Made by a program: the position numbers and the translations under genes. A DNA stretch of 64,000 nucleotides, taken from Streptomyces sp. S465. GTDB lineage: Bacteria > Actinomycetota > Actinomycetes > Streptomycetales > Streptomycetaceae. The notes below the pieces were generated by a model. That model did not search any database. It worked only from the letters and a program-made list of their open reading frames with translations, and was not told the origin of the DNA. The number at the start of each line of letters is the position of its first letter. The stretch's first letter is position 1. Of this stretch, positions 1 through 8,303 are shown piece by piece. The stretch is taken from contig NZ_CP114036.1 of assembly GCF_026898115.1 (NCBI RefSeq), forward strand, positions 8,860,001 through 8,924,000, in the 5' to 3' direction.

Positions 1-879
1 GCGACGCGCGCCCTGGTGGGCATGGTGGTGCCCTCGGTGGAGTACTACTGGCCCCCGGTCATCCAGGGGGCCCACGCCGCCGTGGCCGCGGCCGAGGGCC
101 GGCTCGTCATGCGCGCCTCGCGCTGGGACGACCCGGCCGAGGACCGGCGGCAGATCAACGCCCTCCTGGAGCGGGGAGCGCAGGCGCTGCTCATCGCCCC
201 GACCACGACCGGCGACACGGCCACGGACCTGCTGCGCTGGATCGGATCGCTCACCGTGCCGGTGATCCTCGTCGAGCGCCGGCCCCCTCAGGAGCTCCTC
301 ACCCTCGCACTGGACGCCGCCATGACCGCCCACGCGCTCGGCGCCGGCCTGGCGGTGCGCCATTTCGTCACCCTGGGGCACAGCCGCATCGCGCTGATCA
401 CCACCCGTCAGAGCCCCACGAGCACGGCGCTGCGCACCGGCTGGCACGACGCGGTGGACACGCTGGGGCTTCCCTCGCACGAGGACCTCGACATCGAGGT
501 GCCGTCCTACGGGGCGCCGGGATGGGCGAAGGCGTACACCGGTGTGCTCAAGCGCAGCCGCGACCTCGGGGTACGGGCGTTGCTGGTGCACTCGGACCGC
601 GAGGCCATCGGCCTGATCGAGCGGGCCCGCGACCTGGGCATCAGCGTGCCGGGCGATCTGGCCATCGTGACCTACGACGACGAGATCGGGGCGGCCTCCG
701 ATCCGCCGCTGACCGCCGTGCGCCCCCAGAAGCACCGTCTCGGCAGGATCGCCGCCGAACTCGCGCTGGCCAAGCTCGCCGATGTCGGTGAGGAGTGGCC
801 CGTCCACCGCGTCGAGCTGTGGCCGACCGTGGTGGTGCGGGAGTCCTGCGGCACCGTGCCGAGGCCGGAGGCGCCGTAG
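1..879 (+). CDS. LacI/GalR-type transcriptional regulator, C-terminal part (5' end outside window)
   Basis: The reading frame is open from base 1, so the gene starts to the left and its helix-turn-helix is not visible. The 292 visible residues form the periplasmic-binding-protein-like sensor of LacI/GalR regulators. It starts with the first strand and helix (MVVPSVEYYWPPVIQG), has the mid-domain pattern HSDREAIGLIERARDLGISVPGDLAIVTYDD, and ends with the family-typical TAVRPQKHRLGRIAAELAL. It lies directly upstream of, and co-directional with, a sugar ABC transporter operon, with a clustered GATCGAT operator between them. By family knowledge it should repress that operon until a sugar is bound; the ligand is not deducible. 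Confidence 0.9.
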   Translation, partial: ATRALVGMVVPSVEYYWPPVIQGAHAAVAAAEGRLVMRASRWDDPAEDRRQINALLERGAQALLIAPTTTGDTATDLLRWIGSLTVPVILVERRPPQELLTLALDAAMTAHALGAGLAVRHFVTLGHSRIALITTRQSPTSTALRTGWHDAVDTLGLPSHEDLDIEVPSYGAPGWAKAYTGVLKRSRDLGVRALLVHSDREAIGLIERARDLGISVPGDLAIVTYDDEIGAASDPPLTAVRPQKHRLGRIAAELALAKLADVGEEWPVHRVELWPTVVVRESCGTVPRPEAP

Positions 880-950
880 CGCCGACCGGAAGACGGCTTC
901 TGACCAGGCATTTCAGTGTTTCCCTGCGCCTTGGTGCGCCTCGTCGGCCG

Positions 951-978
951 TATCGATCCTGATCGATTTTGATCGATA
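951..978. promoter_or_regulatory. Clustered GATCGAT operator upstream of sugar ABC operon
   Basis: The octamer TATCGATC (951-958) is mirrored exactly by GATCGATA (971-978), with a further GATCGAT at 961-967 between them. The three heptamers are spaced roughly one helical turn apart. The array sits between the LacI-type gene and the solute-binding protein start, where a repressor operator is expected. Binding by that regulator is inferred. Confidence 0.5.
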
Positions 979-1049
979 TAGTTCCGGCTCGTTGACCCGG
1001 AACTGTGCGGGGCGCTGAAGTGACCGGGTCACTCGCACAGGAGAGAGCA

Positions 1050-2423
1050 ATGATGCTTTCAACCAACACCGCCGGCGCGGAGGCGGAATCCGCGCCCTCG
1101 CCCCCGCCGTCGTCGTGCTCGCGGCGCACCGTGCTGCGCGCGTCAGCGGGCCTGGGGGCCGCGGCCGCGACCGCGGGGACGCTGTCCGGCTGCTCCTCGT
1201 CCTCGTCGAAAGCCACCAAGGTCACGGTGTGGTCCTGGCTCACCGGCATGGACAAGTACGTCGCGGCGTTCAACAAGAAGTACACGGACATCCACGTCGA
1301 GCTGAGCGTGATCGCCGCCGGGCTCTCGGGCGGCTACGCCCAGCAGACCAACGCCATCCGCGCGCACAACGCCCCGGACATCCTGCACGTCGAGTACCAG
1401 GGCCTGCCGCAGATCCTGACCAGCGGCGGCCTGCGGGAGCTCACCGACGACCTGGCGGACCTCGCGGGCGGTTACTCGGACGCCGCCTGGCAGGGCGTAC
1501 GGCCCGACGGGCGCACCTGGGCGGTGCCCATGGACATCGCGCCGATGGTCTTCTACTACCGCAAGGACCTGTTCGACCGGCACGCCATCGAACTGCCCCG
1601 CACCTGGGACGACTTCCGGCTCGCCGCGCGAGCGGTGCGCAAGGCCCGAGCCGACGCCCGGATCACCACCTTCCCGCTGAACGACGGATCGTTCTTCGCC
1701 GGCATGTGCTGGCAGGGCGGCGACCCCTGGTGGCAGGTGGAGGGTGACAGCTGGGCGGTGGACGTGGCCGGTGAGGGCACGCGCCGCACGGCCGAGTACT
1801 GGCAGGAGATGATCTCCTCCGGCCTCGTCAAGCCCGACCCCACCGGCAGCCAGGAGTGGATCTCGGCCATGCACACCGGGCGGCTGTGGGGGCTGCTGGG
1901 CGCGTCGTGGAGCGTGGGCTCGCTCAACAAGTCCATCCCCGACGACAAGGGACGCTGGGCCGTCGCCACCATGCCCACCTGGGACGGCGAGCCCGCCAAC
2001 GGCATGCAGGGCGGCACCGCCTTCGGCATCTCCAAGGAGAGCGAGGTGGCGGACGCGGCACTGACCTTCCTGCGCTGGCTGAGCACCGACCCCGAAGTGG
2101 TGCGCATCGGCGCCACCTTCTCCTCGCCCTTCCCCGGCTACGAGCCCAGCCGCGAGGTCGCCCGCCGGGTCTACCAGGGCGGCTACTTCCTCGGCGAGCC
2201 CGTCTACGACGTCCTGGACCGGGCCGCCGCACAGGTACCGGAGTGGACCTGGGGCCCCAACGCCCTCGGTCTGTTCTCCACCGTCGCCAACGCCTTCGGC
2301 CCGGTGAGCTCGGGAGGCACCACCCTGCCGCGTGCCGTACGGGGCGTCCAGACCGAGGCGGTGTCCGGCATGCGGGCCCGAGGACTGTCCGTCATCAACG
2401 CGAGCGACAGGAGCCGGACATGA
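1050..2423 (+). CDS. Sugar ABC transporter solute-binding lipoprotein
   Basis: A 457-residue extracellular binding protein of the carbohydrate-uptake family 1 type. The N-terminus carries a twin-arginine signal (SRRTVLRASAG, residues 24-34) ending in the lipobox LSGC with Cys48 as lipidation site, followed by a Ser-rich linker. The mature part starts KVTVWSWLTGMDKYVAAFNKKY, the classic first strand of sugar-binding proteins, and contains IAPMVFYYRKDLFDRHAIELPRTWDDF. ATG at 1050 is chosen because GAGAGAG lies just upstream and the signal peptide begins there; a longer in-frame start near 1005 lacks a ribosome site. The stop overlaps the next ATG by 4 bases. The sugar is unknown. Confidence 0.93.
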   Translation: MMLSTNTAGAEAESAPSPPPSSCSRRTVLRASAGLGAAAATAGTLSGCSSSSSKATKVTVWSWLTGMDKYVAAFNKKYTDIHVELSVIAAGLSGGYAQQTNAIRAHNAPDILHVEYQGLPQILTSGGLRELTDDLADLAGGYSDAAWQGVRPDGRTWAVPMDIAPMVFYYRKDLFDRHAIELPRTWDDFRLAARAVRKARADARITTFPLNDGSFFAGMCWQGGDPWWQVEGDSWAVDVAGEGTRRTAEYWQEMISSGLVKPDPTGSQEWISAMHTGRLWGLLGASWSVGSLNKSIPDDKGRWAVATMPTWDGEPANGMQGGTAFGISKESEVADAALTFLRWLSTDPEVVRIGATFSSPFPGYEPSREVARRVYQGGYFLGEPVYDVLDRAAAQVPEWTWGPNALGLFSTVANAFGPVSSGGTTLPRAVRGVQTEAVSGMRARGLSVINASDRSRT

Positions 2424-3361
2424 GCGTTCTCACCCCCTCCCGTCCCACCGCGGAGAACGCCTTCGGCACCGGCGCCGCGGCCACGCACCGCCCCGCGCGC
2501 GGCGGCAGGCGGGGCGGCCTGCTGCTCGCGGCGCCGTTCGCCCTGCTGCTGACCGCCACCGTCCTGATACCCGTCGGCTACGCCATCTACCTGAGCCTGT
2601 TCACCGACCGCCTGACCGGCCTCGGCTTCAGCGGCCCCGAGCAGGTCTTCGTCTGGCTGGACAACTACGGCAACGTCCTCACCGACGGGGCGTTCCTCGA
2701 CGGCGTCGGCCACGTGGCCCTGTTCTCCCTCATCCACATCCCGCTGATGCTCGGCGGCGCGCTCGTCCTGGCCCTGCTGCTGGACTCCGCCGTGGCCCGG
2801 CTGCGTGGCCTGTGGACCCTCGCGGTGTTCCTGCCCTACGCCGTGCCCGGTGTGATCGCCGGACTCATCTGGGCCTATCTCTACAGCCCCACCATCGGCC
2901 CCCTCACCGACCTGCTGCCCTTCGACCCGCTGGGCAGCGACGGCGCCCTCGCCTCCATCGCCAACATGGCCACCTGGCAGTGGTGCGGCTACAACATGAT
3001 CATCTTTCTGACGGCGCTCCGCTCCGTCCCCCGCGAGATCCTGGAGGCCGCGCGCGTGGACGGCGCGGGCCCCGTACGCACGGCGCTGCGCATCAAGGTG
3101 CCCGTCATCCGCCCCACCCTCTTCGTGGCGCTCATCTTCACCGTCATCGGCTCCCTCCAGCTGTTCACCGAACCACTGGTGCTGCACAACTTCACCGGAT
3201 CGGTCACCACCAACTGGAGCCCGAGCCTGTACGTGTACGACTCGGCCTTCATCAACAACGAATACGGGCGCGCCGCGGCCGCCTCGATCATCCTCGCCCT
3301 CGTATCGGCCCTGCTCTCCGCGCTGGTGATGCGCCTGTCCACCAGGAGGTCGGCACGGTGA
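2420..3361 (+). CDS. Sugar ABC transporter permease, MalF/LacF type
   Basis: A 313-residue integral membrane protein of the binding-protein-dependent inner-membrane component family. After a short cytoplasmic N-terminus the first membrane span is LLLAAPFALLLTATVLIPVGYAIYLS. Further spans follow, and the cytoplasmic EAA loop that contacts the ATPase reads EILEAARVDGAGPVRTALRIKVP. The ATG at 2420 overlaps the stop of the binding protein (ATGA), so translation is probably coupled. It pairs with the next permease as the heterodimeric channel. No ATPase is encoded here; in Streptomyces such systems commonly share the multitask ATPase MsiK, which is an inference. Confidence 0.93.
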   Translation: MSVLTPSRPTAENAFGTGAAATHRPARGGRRGGLLLAAPFALLLTATVLIPVGYAIYLSLFTDRLTGLGFSGPEQVFVWLDNYGNVLTDGAFLDGVGHVALFSLIHIPLMLGGALVLALLLDSAVARLRGLWTLAVFLPYAVPGVIAGLIWAYLYSPTIGPLTDLLPFDPLGSDGALASIANMATWQWCGYNMIIFLTALRSVPREILEAARVDGAGPVRTALRIKVPVIRPTLFVALIFTVIGSLQLFTEPLVLHNFTGSVTTNWSPSLYVYDSAFINNEYGRAAAASIILALVSALLSALVMRLSTRRSAR

Positions 3362-4236
3362 ACCACGCCGCCCCGCCCCGCAACCGCCCCACGCCCACCG
3401 CCTCGGTGTGGACCTCACGCGCCGCCGTCCACCTCGTCCTGCTGCTCGGCGCGCTCTACAGCGTGCTGCCGCTGATCTGGCTGGTCACCTCGGCGACCAA
3501 GAACGTCGGCGACTTCTCCACCACCGGTGCCTTCGACCTCGGCGCCGTCCACCTCGGCGACAACCTGCAGGCACTCTTCGACGAGCAGGACGGCGTCTTC
3601 CTCTACTGGATCCGCAACTCCGTGCTGTACGCCCTGGTCGGCGCCCTCCTGGGCGCCCTGATCTGCGCGGCCTGCGGATACGCCATCGCCAAGCTGGACT
3701 TCCCCGGCCGCCGCACCCTGTTCGCCGTCACGCTCACCGGCGTCCTGGTGCCCACCACCGCGCTCGCCCTGCCGCTGTACCTGCTGGCCTCGCAGCTTCG
3801 CCTGGTGGACACCTTCTGGGCGGTGTTCCTGCCGGTGCTCACCAACCCCTTCGGCGTATACCTCGCCCGCGCCTTCGCGGAGGCCTCGGTACCGGACGAG
3901 GTCCTGGAGGCGGCCCGGGTGGACGGCGCCGGTGAGCTGCGCACCTTCTTCACCATCGGCCTGCCCATGATGCGCAACGGACTCATCACCATCGTGCTGT
4001 TCCAGTTCGTGGCCATCTGGAACAATTTCTTCCTGCCGCTGGTGATGCTCACCGACCCCAAGCTCTTCCCGATGAACCTCGGCATCTTCCAATGGAGCAC
4101 CCGTGTCTCACAGTTCCCCCAGTACAACCCCATGGTGATCACCGGCTCGCTGCTCGCCGTCATCCCCCTCGTCGCCGCCTTCATCCTGCTGCAACGCCAG
4201 TGGCGCAGCGGACTCGCCGCAGGGAGCACCAAGTGA
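3358..4236 (+). CDS. Sugar ABC transporter permease, MalG/LacG type
   Basis: A 292-residue second permease subunit. The first span (VHLVLLLGALYSVLPLIWLVTSA) is followed by the G-type segment GDNLQALF..FLYWIRNSVLYALVG. The EAA loop is EVLEAARVDGAGELRTFFTIGLPMM. The start is GTG at 3358, overlapping the stop of the first permease by 4 bases, with AGGAGG-like sequence inside the upstream gene. Together with the upstream permease and binding protein it forms the import channel. Its own stop overlaps the GTG of the dehydrogenase, so uptake and catabolism are in one transcript. Confidence 0.93.
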   Translation: MNHAAPPRNRPTPTASVWTSRAAVHLVLLLGALYSVLPLIWLVTSATKNVGDFSTTGAFDLGAVHLGDNLQALFDEQDGVFLYWIRNSVLYALVGALLGALICAACGYAIAKLDFPGRRTLFAVTLTGVLVPTTALALPLYLLASQLRLVDTFWAVFLPVLTNPFGVYLARAFAEASVPDEVLEAARVDGAGELRTFFTIGLPMMRNGLITIVLFQFVAIWNNFFLPLVMLTDPKLFPMNLGIFQWSTRVSQFPQYNPMVITGSLLAVIPLVAAFILLQRQWRSGLAAGSTK

Positions 4237-5306
4237 CCGACCGCGCCACCGAACCGGACGGGTCAGCGGCACCGCGGGGGAGCACACCCGCCGCGCCGGT
4301 GAGGCGTCCCGAAACGCTCCTGGTGATGGACGACAGAGCGCTCGGCATGCAGTTCTCGCCCCAGGAGATGGCCAGACTCCGCGCGGCCGCCTCGGTGGCG
4401 GAACCCGTCGTGGTGCACGAGCTCACCTCGCCCGCGGCACGGCGTCGGCTCGCCGAGGCCGAGGTGCTCATCACCTCGTGGGGCTGCCCCCGCATCGAGC
4501 CGGAGGTCCTTCGCACGGCGCCGAGACTGCGGGCGGTCCTGCACGCGGCGGGCTCGGTGCGCTCGCACATCACCGACGCCGTCTTCGACCGGGGAATCCT
4601 GGTGACCACCGCGGCCGACGCCAACGCGGAACCGGTGGTCCACTTCACCCTCGCCGCCATCCTCTGGGCGTTCAAGAAGGCGCCCTTCCTCGCCAACGAC
4701 GCCCGGCGGTTCCGCGACGACTGGGCCTACGTCGACGGGCGCGGCGAACTCAGCGGGGTCGGCCGGACGGTCGTCGTGGTGGGCTTCTCCCGCATCGGCA
4801 GCCGCCTGGTGAAGCTGCTGCGCGACCTGGACCTGGCGCGGGTCCTCGTCGTCGACCCGGTGGCCGACCCCGCCGACATCCTCGCCGCGGGCGGTGAGCC
4901 CGCCACCCTCGCCGACGCCCTGCCCCAGGCCGACGTCCTCAGCCTGCACGCGCCCGCGCTGCCCGAGACCCGGCACATGATCGGCGCCGCGGAGCTCGCG
5001 GCACTGCCCCGGGACGCCGTACTCGTCAACACGGCCCGGGGCAGCCTGGTCGACACGGCCGCCCTCGAAGCCGCCTGCGGCGCCGGTCTGCACGCCATCC
5101 TCGACGTCACCGACCCGGAACCGCTGCCCGCCGACTCGCCGCTGTACACCCTGCCGAACGTGATGCTCACCCCGCACATCGCGGGCTCGCTCGGCTCCGA
5201 GGCCCGCCGGATGAGCGCCCTGGCCCTGACCGAGCTGGAACGCTACGCGGCCGGCCTGCCGCCGCTCTCCCCGATCACCCGGCACAGCCTGGCGGTGCAG
5301 GCATGA
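4233..5306 (+). CDS. D-isomer-specific 2-hydroxyacid dehydrogenase family protein
   Basis: A 357-residue NAD(P)-dependent oxidoreductase. The Rossmann nucleotide-binding turn is VVVVGFSRIGSRLVKLL; it has Ser where the second Gly of GxGxxG usually lies, a variant seen in this family. The catalytic triad is recognisable: Arg in VNTARGSLVD, Glu in VTDPEPLPADSPLY and His in LTPHIAGS. The GTG start at 4233 overlaps the permease stop, and the gene's stop overlaps the ATG of the DUF2264 gene. In a sugar operon it may reduce or oxidise a 2-keto acid derived from the imported compound; the substrate is not deducible. Confidence 0.88.
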   Translation: MTDRATEPDGSAAPRGSTPAAPVRRPETLLVMDDRALGMQFSPQEMARLRAAASVAEPVVVHELTSPAARRRLAEAEVLITSWGCPRIEPEVLRTAPRLRAVLHAAGSVRSHITDAVFDRGILVTTAADANAEPVVHFTLAAILWAFKKAPFLANDARRFRDDWAYVDGRGELSGVGRTVVVVGFSRIGSRLVKLLRDLDLARVLVVDPVADPADILAAGGEPATLADALPQADVLSLHAPALPETRHMIGAAELAALPRDAVLVNTARGSLVDTAALEAACGAGLHAILDVTDPEPLPADSPLYTLPNVMLTPHIAGSLGSEARRMSALALTELERYAAGLPPLSPITRHSLAVQA

Positions 5307-7324
5307 CCCCCACACCCGACCGCGGCACACCTGACAACCGCACACCCGACAGCGGCCGGCCGGAGGGCATCTCGCCGTACACCGGCTGGGAGCGGCGGCA
5401 CTGGACCGCGTACGCCGACCGACTGCTCACCGCCCTCGACGCCCACTGGTCCCCGGGCCGCGCCCGCATCCTGCCGCCGGGGCCGAACAGCTCCTACGGA
5501 CCCGACTCCGACGGGCTGGAGGGCTATGCCCGGTCGCTGCTCATGGCAGGTTTCCGCATCGCCGGCGAGCGCGGAGCGGATCCCCACGGCCTTCTGGAGC
5601 GCTATGCGGCGGGCCTCGCCGCCGGCACCGATCCGCACCATCCGGAGGCCTGGCCCCGCCCCGACACACTCGACCAGGCCAAGGTCGAGGCGGCCTCGAT
5701 CGCGCTGATCCTCCAACTGACCAAGCCGTGGCTGTGGGACCGCCTCGACGACCGGGTGCGGGAGGCGACCGTCGCATGGCTGTCCGCCGTCATCGGGCAG
5801 CCGTATCCGCCGATCAACTGGGTGTGGTTCCGCATCGTGGTGGAGTCCTTCCTGCGCGAGGCGGGCGGGCCGTGGTCGGCCACCGACATCGAGGCGGACC
5901 TGGCCGTGCACGCCTCGCTGCGCCGCGCCGACGGCTGGCTGTCCGACGGACAGGAGCGGGCCTACGACCACTACGCGGGCTGGGCCCTGCACACCTACCC
6001 GCTGTTGTGGACCGGCCTGTTCGACGTCACCGGCTCGCTCTGCGCCGAGCGTCTGCGGGCCACCTGGGAGGGGGACCTCGCCCGGTATCTCGACGACGCG
6101 GTGCGGCTGGTGGGCGCCGACGGCTCCCCGCTCCTGCAAGGCCGCAGCCTGATCTACCGGTTCGCCGCCGCGGCGCCCTTCTGGGTCGGTGCGATCAGCG
6201 GCGCCTCCCCCCTTCCGCCCGGTCTGACCCGGCGCGTGGCGAGCGGCATCGTGGACCACTTCGCCCGGCACGGGGTACCGGGCGGCGACGGACTGCTGAC
6301 CATGGGCTGGCACCATCCCTGGCCCGGTATGCGCCAGTCCTACTCCGGACCGGGGTCACCGTACTGGGCGTCCAAGGGCATGCTCGGGCTCGCCCTGCCC
6401 GCCGACCACCCGGTCTGGACCGCCACCGAGGAGCCGCTGCCCCTGGAGGAGGACGACCAGGCGCGGATCGTCTCCGCACCCGGCTGGCTGGTGTCCGGGC
6501 GCCGCGCGGACGGCATCGTGACGGTGCTCAACCACGGCACCGACCACGCACGGCCGGGCACCGCGCGCACCGACGCGCCGCTGTACGCACGGCTGGGCTA
6601 CTCCACCGCGACGCTCCCCCCGCTGACCGGACCCACCCTCCGCGGCCCGGTCGACAACACCGTCGCCCTGCTGGACGAGGACGGCAGGGCGTCCCACCGC
6701 ACCGGGTTCGACACCTCCCGCACCCTGGAGCTGCCCCACGGCGTGCCGGCGGCGGTGTCCTCCGGCCCGGTGCACTGGGTGGACAGCGCCGGCGACACCT
6801 CCCCCGATCACGGTTCGGGCCGCGCCGGCACCGTGACAGCGGGCCCCCGGGTGACCGTGGCGTCCGCCGTCCGTGACGGCACCGAGGTACGGCTGGTCCG
6901 CGTGGAGGGAGCACCCGGGCCCGGGGCCCGACTGCGCCTCGGCGGCTGGCCGGTGGCCGCCGACACCCGGCCCGGGACCGGCGCCTCCCGGGACACCGGG
7001 CCCGACGACCCGTACGCGGTGGCCACCACGGACCGCCTCACCTCCCGCCTGCGCGGTCTGACCGGCTACCAGGACGCGGGCGTGCTCCTGGAACAGGACA
7101 CCAGCCCCCTCGGCCGCTGGACCGCCATTCCGTGGCTGGCGGCCGACCTCCCGGCCCCCGGGACCGTACTGGCCGCCGCCGTGACCCTCAGCCGCGGCAG
7201 CACCACCGAGCCACGCGCCGTGGAGATCCGCCCGGACGGTGACAACGGCCATGTCGCGCACATCGTCTGGCACGACGGCGTCGAGACGGAATTCCCGATC
7301 CCTCACGACGTGATGCCCGGCTGA
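5303..7324 (+). CDS. DUF2264 domain-containing protein
   Basis: A 673-residue cytoplasmic protein with no signal peptide. The N-terminal half matches the alpha-helical DUF2264 fold, with characteristic stretches LEGYARSLLMAGFRIAGERGADP, PPINWVWFRIVVESFLREAGG and DGWLSDGQERAYDHYAGWALH. DUF2264 proteins resemble (alpha/alpha)6 glycoside hydrolases and polysaccharide lyases and usually lie beside carbohydrate transporters, as here. The C-terminal half is beta-rich. The ATG at 5303 overlaps the dehydrogenase stop (ATGA), making it the last gene of the operon. A role in breaking down the imported oligosaccharide is inferred; no reaction has been assigned from sequence. Confidence 0.85.
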   Translation: MTPTPDRGTPDNRTPDSGRPEGISPYTGWERRHWTAYADRLLTALDAHWSPGRARILPPGPNSSYGPDSDGLEGYARSLLMAGFRIAGERGADPHGLLERYAAGLAAGTDPHHPEAWPRPDTLDQAKVEAASIALILQLTKPWLWDRLDDRVREATVAWLSAVIGQPYPPINWVWFRIVVESFLREAGGPWSATDIEADLAVHASLRRADGWLSDGQERAYDHYAGWALHTYPLLWTGLFDVTGSLCAERLRATWEGDLARYLDDAVRLVGADGSPLLQGRSLIYRFAAAAPFWVGAISGASPLPPGLTRRVASGIVDHFARHGVPGGDGLLTMGWHHPWPGMRQSYSGPGSPYWASKGMLGLALPADHPVWTATEEPLPLEEDDQARIVSAPGWLVSGRRADGIVTVLNHGTDHARPGTARTDAPLYARLGYSTATLPPLTGPTLRGPVDNTVALLDEDGRASHRTGFDTSRTLELPHGVPAAVSSGPVHWVDSAGDTSPDHGSGRAGTVTAGPRVTVASAVRDGTEVRLVRVEGAPGPGARLRLGGWPVAADTRPGTGASRDTGPDDPYAVATTDRLTSRLRGLTGYQDAGVLLEQDTSPLGRWTAIPWLAADLPAPGTVLAAAVTLSRGSTTEPRAVEIRPDGDNGHVAHIVWHDGVETEFPIPHDVMPG

Positions 7325-7407
7325 CCGGAAGTCGTGCGATCGAGATCAAACCACTGCTTTAATTGGGTAGCTGATCTTGAGTCACCGCCCTCGGAAAGGC
7401 CACCCTG

Positions 7408-7779
7408 ATGTCACCCGTCCTCCGCCAGGTCCCGGCCGTCGCCCGTTCCCAGGTCCCGTTCGAGGCCGCCGACGCCGGCGTACTCCGCGTCATATCCGAT
7501 CGCCGCACCCCGGTGTTCGCCACCGTGCACGCGAGTGGACGCCGCCGGTACGGCTACTGGCAGCCGTACGACTCCGTCACCAACAGGGGAGGCTGCTATG
7601 TGGCGCTGCCGACCACGGTGTGCGACCGGCTGCACGCGCTGGGTCTGATCACGCTCGGGGAGCCCCTGGTGGATCCGGCGAAGACCACCTACCGCGTGTG
7701 GCCCACCCGTACCCCGGCCACGCCGGTACGCATCCCCGTGGCTCCGGTGCGCCCGGCGGCGCAGACGCTGGCCGCATGA
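7408..7779 (+). CDS. Hypothetical protein, 123 aa
   Basis: A small soluble protein starting at ATG 7408 with GGAAAGG eight bases upstream. It has no signal peptide or membrane span. The central part (VFATVHASGRRRYGYWQPYDSVTNRGGCYVALPTTVCDRLHALGLITLGEPLVDPAKTTYRV) is well structured, with an N-terminal strand-rich part, a short helix and a Pro/Val-rich tail. The codon pattern is typical Streptomyces. It stands alone, 83 bases after the sugar operon and convergent with a transporter remnant. I do not recognise a functional family. Confidence 0.7.
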   Translation: MSPVLRQVPAVARSQVPFEAADAGVLRVISDRRTPVFATVHASGRRRYGYWQPYDSVTNRGGCYVALPTTVCDRLHALGLITLGEPLVDPAKTTYRVWPTRTPATPVRIPVAPVRPAAQTLAA

Positions 7780-7817
7780 GCCGGGTTCCGGCCGGGCCGT
7801 GCGGAGCCCGCGGCGGG

Positions 7818-8230
7818 TCAGCCGTGCAGTGAGCGGTAGGCCCGCGCGGCTCCGGGGTGCAGGGGGACGCGGCCGGTGCCGATGAGGCCGCGGACGTCGA
7901 GGTACTGGGTGCCGACCACAGGCTCGGGGACGAGGGCGCCGGCTCGTTGGATCAGCAGGCGGGTGAGTGCGTCGGCCACCGCCGGCGACAGGTCGGGGCG
8001 GCAGACGAGGAGGTTCGACACTTTGATGGTGGCGATGCCGCCCGCGCCCCTGTAGGCGCCCTGGGGCATGGTGACGTGTTCCAGCCCTGCCGCGGCCAGT
8101 CCTTGGGGTGCGCCGAGGCGGGGGAGCAGCTGGGCCGGGGGAGAAACCGCAGTCCCGGGCGTTCGGTGAGCCCCGACAGGACCGGGTCGCGTGCAGACCG
8201 GCCTTCTCGCCGGTGGCCAGGCGCAGTACG
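7818..8230 (-). pseudogene. TAXI-family TRAP transporter solute-binding protein, remnant
   Basis: On the minus strand the C-terminal third of a TAXI-type TRAP substrate-binding protein is readable. The stretch GLEHVTMPQGAYRG is followed by IKVSNLLVCRPDLSPAVADAL and ends RVPLHPGAARAYRSLHG with a stop at 7818. Upstream, DPVLSGLTERPGLRFL lies in a second frame (about 8150-8200) and LRLATGEKAGL in a third frame (about 8190-8225), which resembles the N-terminal TAXI motif. So about 200 residues of the usual 320 are missing and at least one frameshift is present. No TRAP membrane subunit remains nearby. Confidence 0.7.
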
Positions 8231-8236
8231 CCTGGC

Positions 8237-8250
8237 GCGTAGCGCTACGC
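8237..8250. promoter_or_regulatory. 14-bp perfect palindrome upstream of MFS gene
   Basis: GCGTAGCGCTACGC is a perfect palindrome about 55 bases before the MFS start. It could be an operator or a fragment of the decayed neighbouring gene; no cognate regulator is adjacent. Confidence 0.25.
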
Positions 8251-8303
8251 CCTCTGAAGAGGTTGGCGCAGCGTAACTGCCGTGCCCGAAAACGGGGAGA
8301 ATC

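Noticed and set aside
5303..7324. DUF2264 gene as a secreted enzyme
   Set aside because: No signal peptide or membrane span at the N-terminus and the start is fixed by overlap with the preceding gene.
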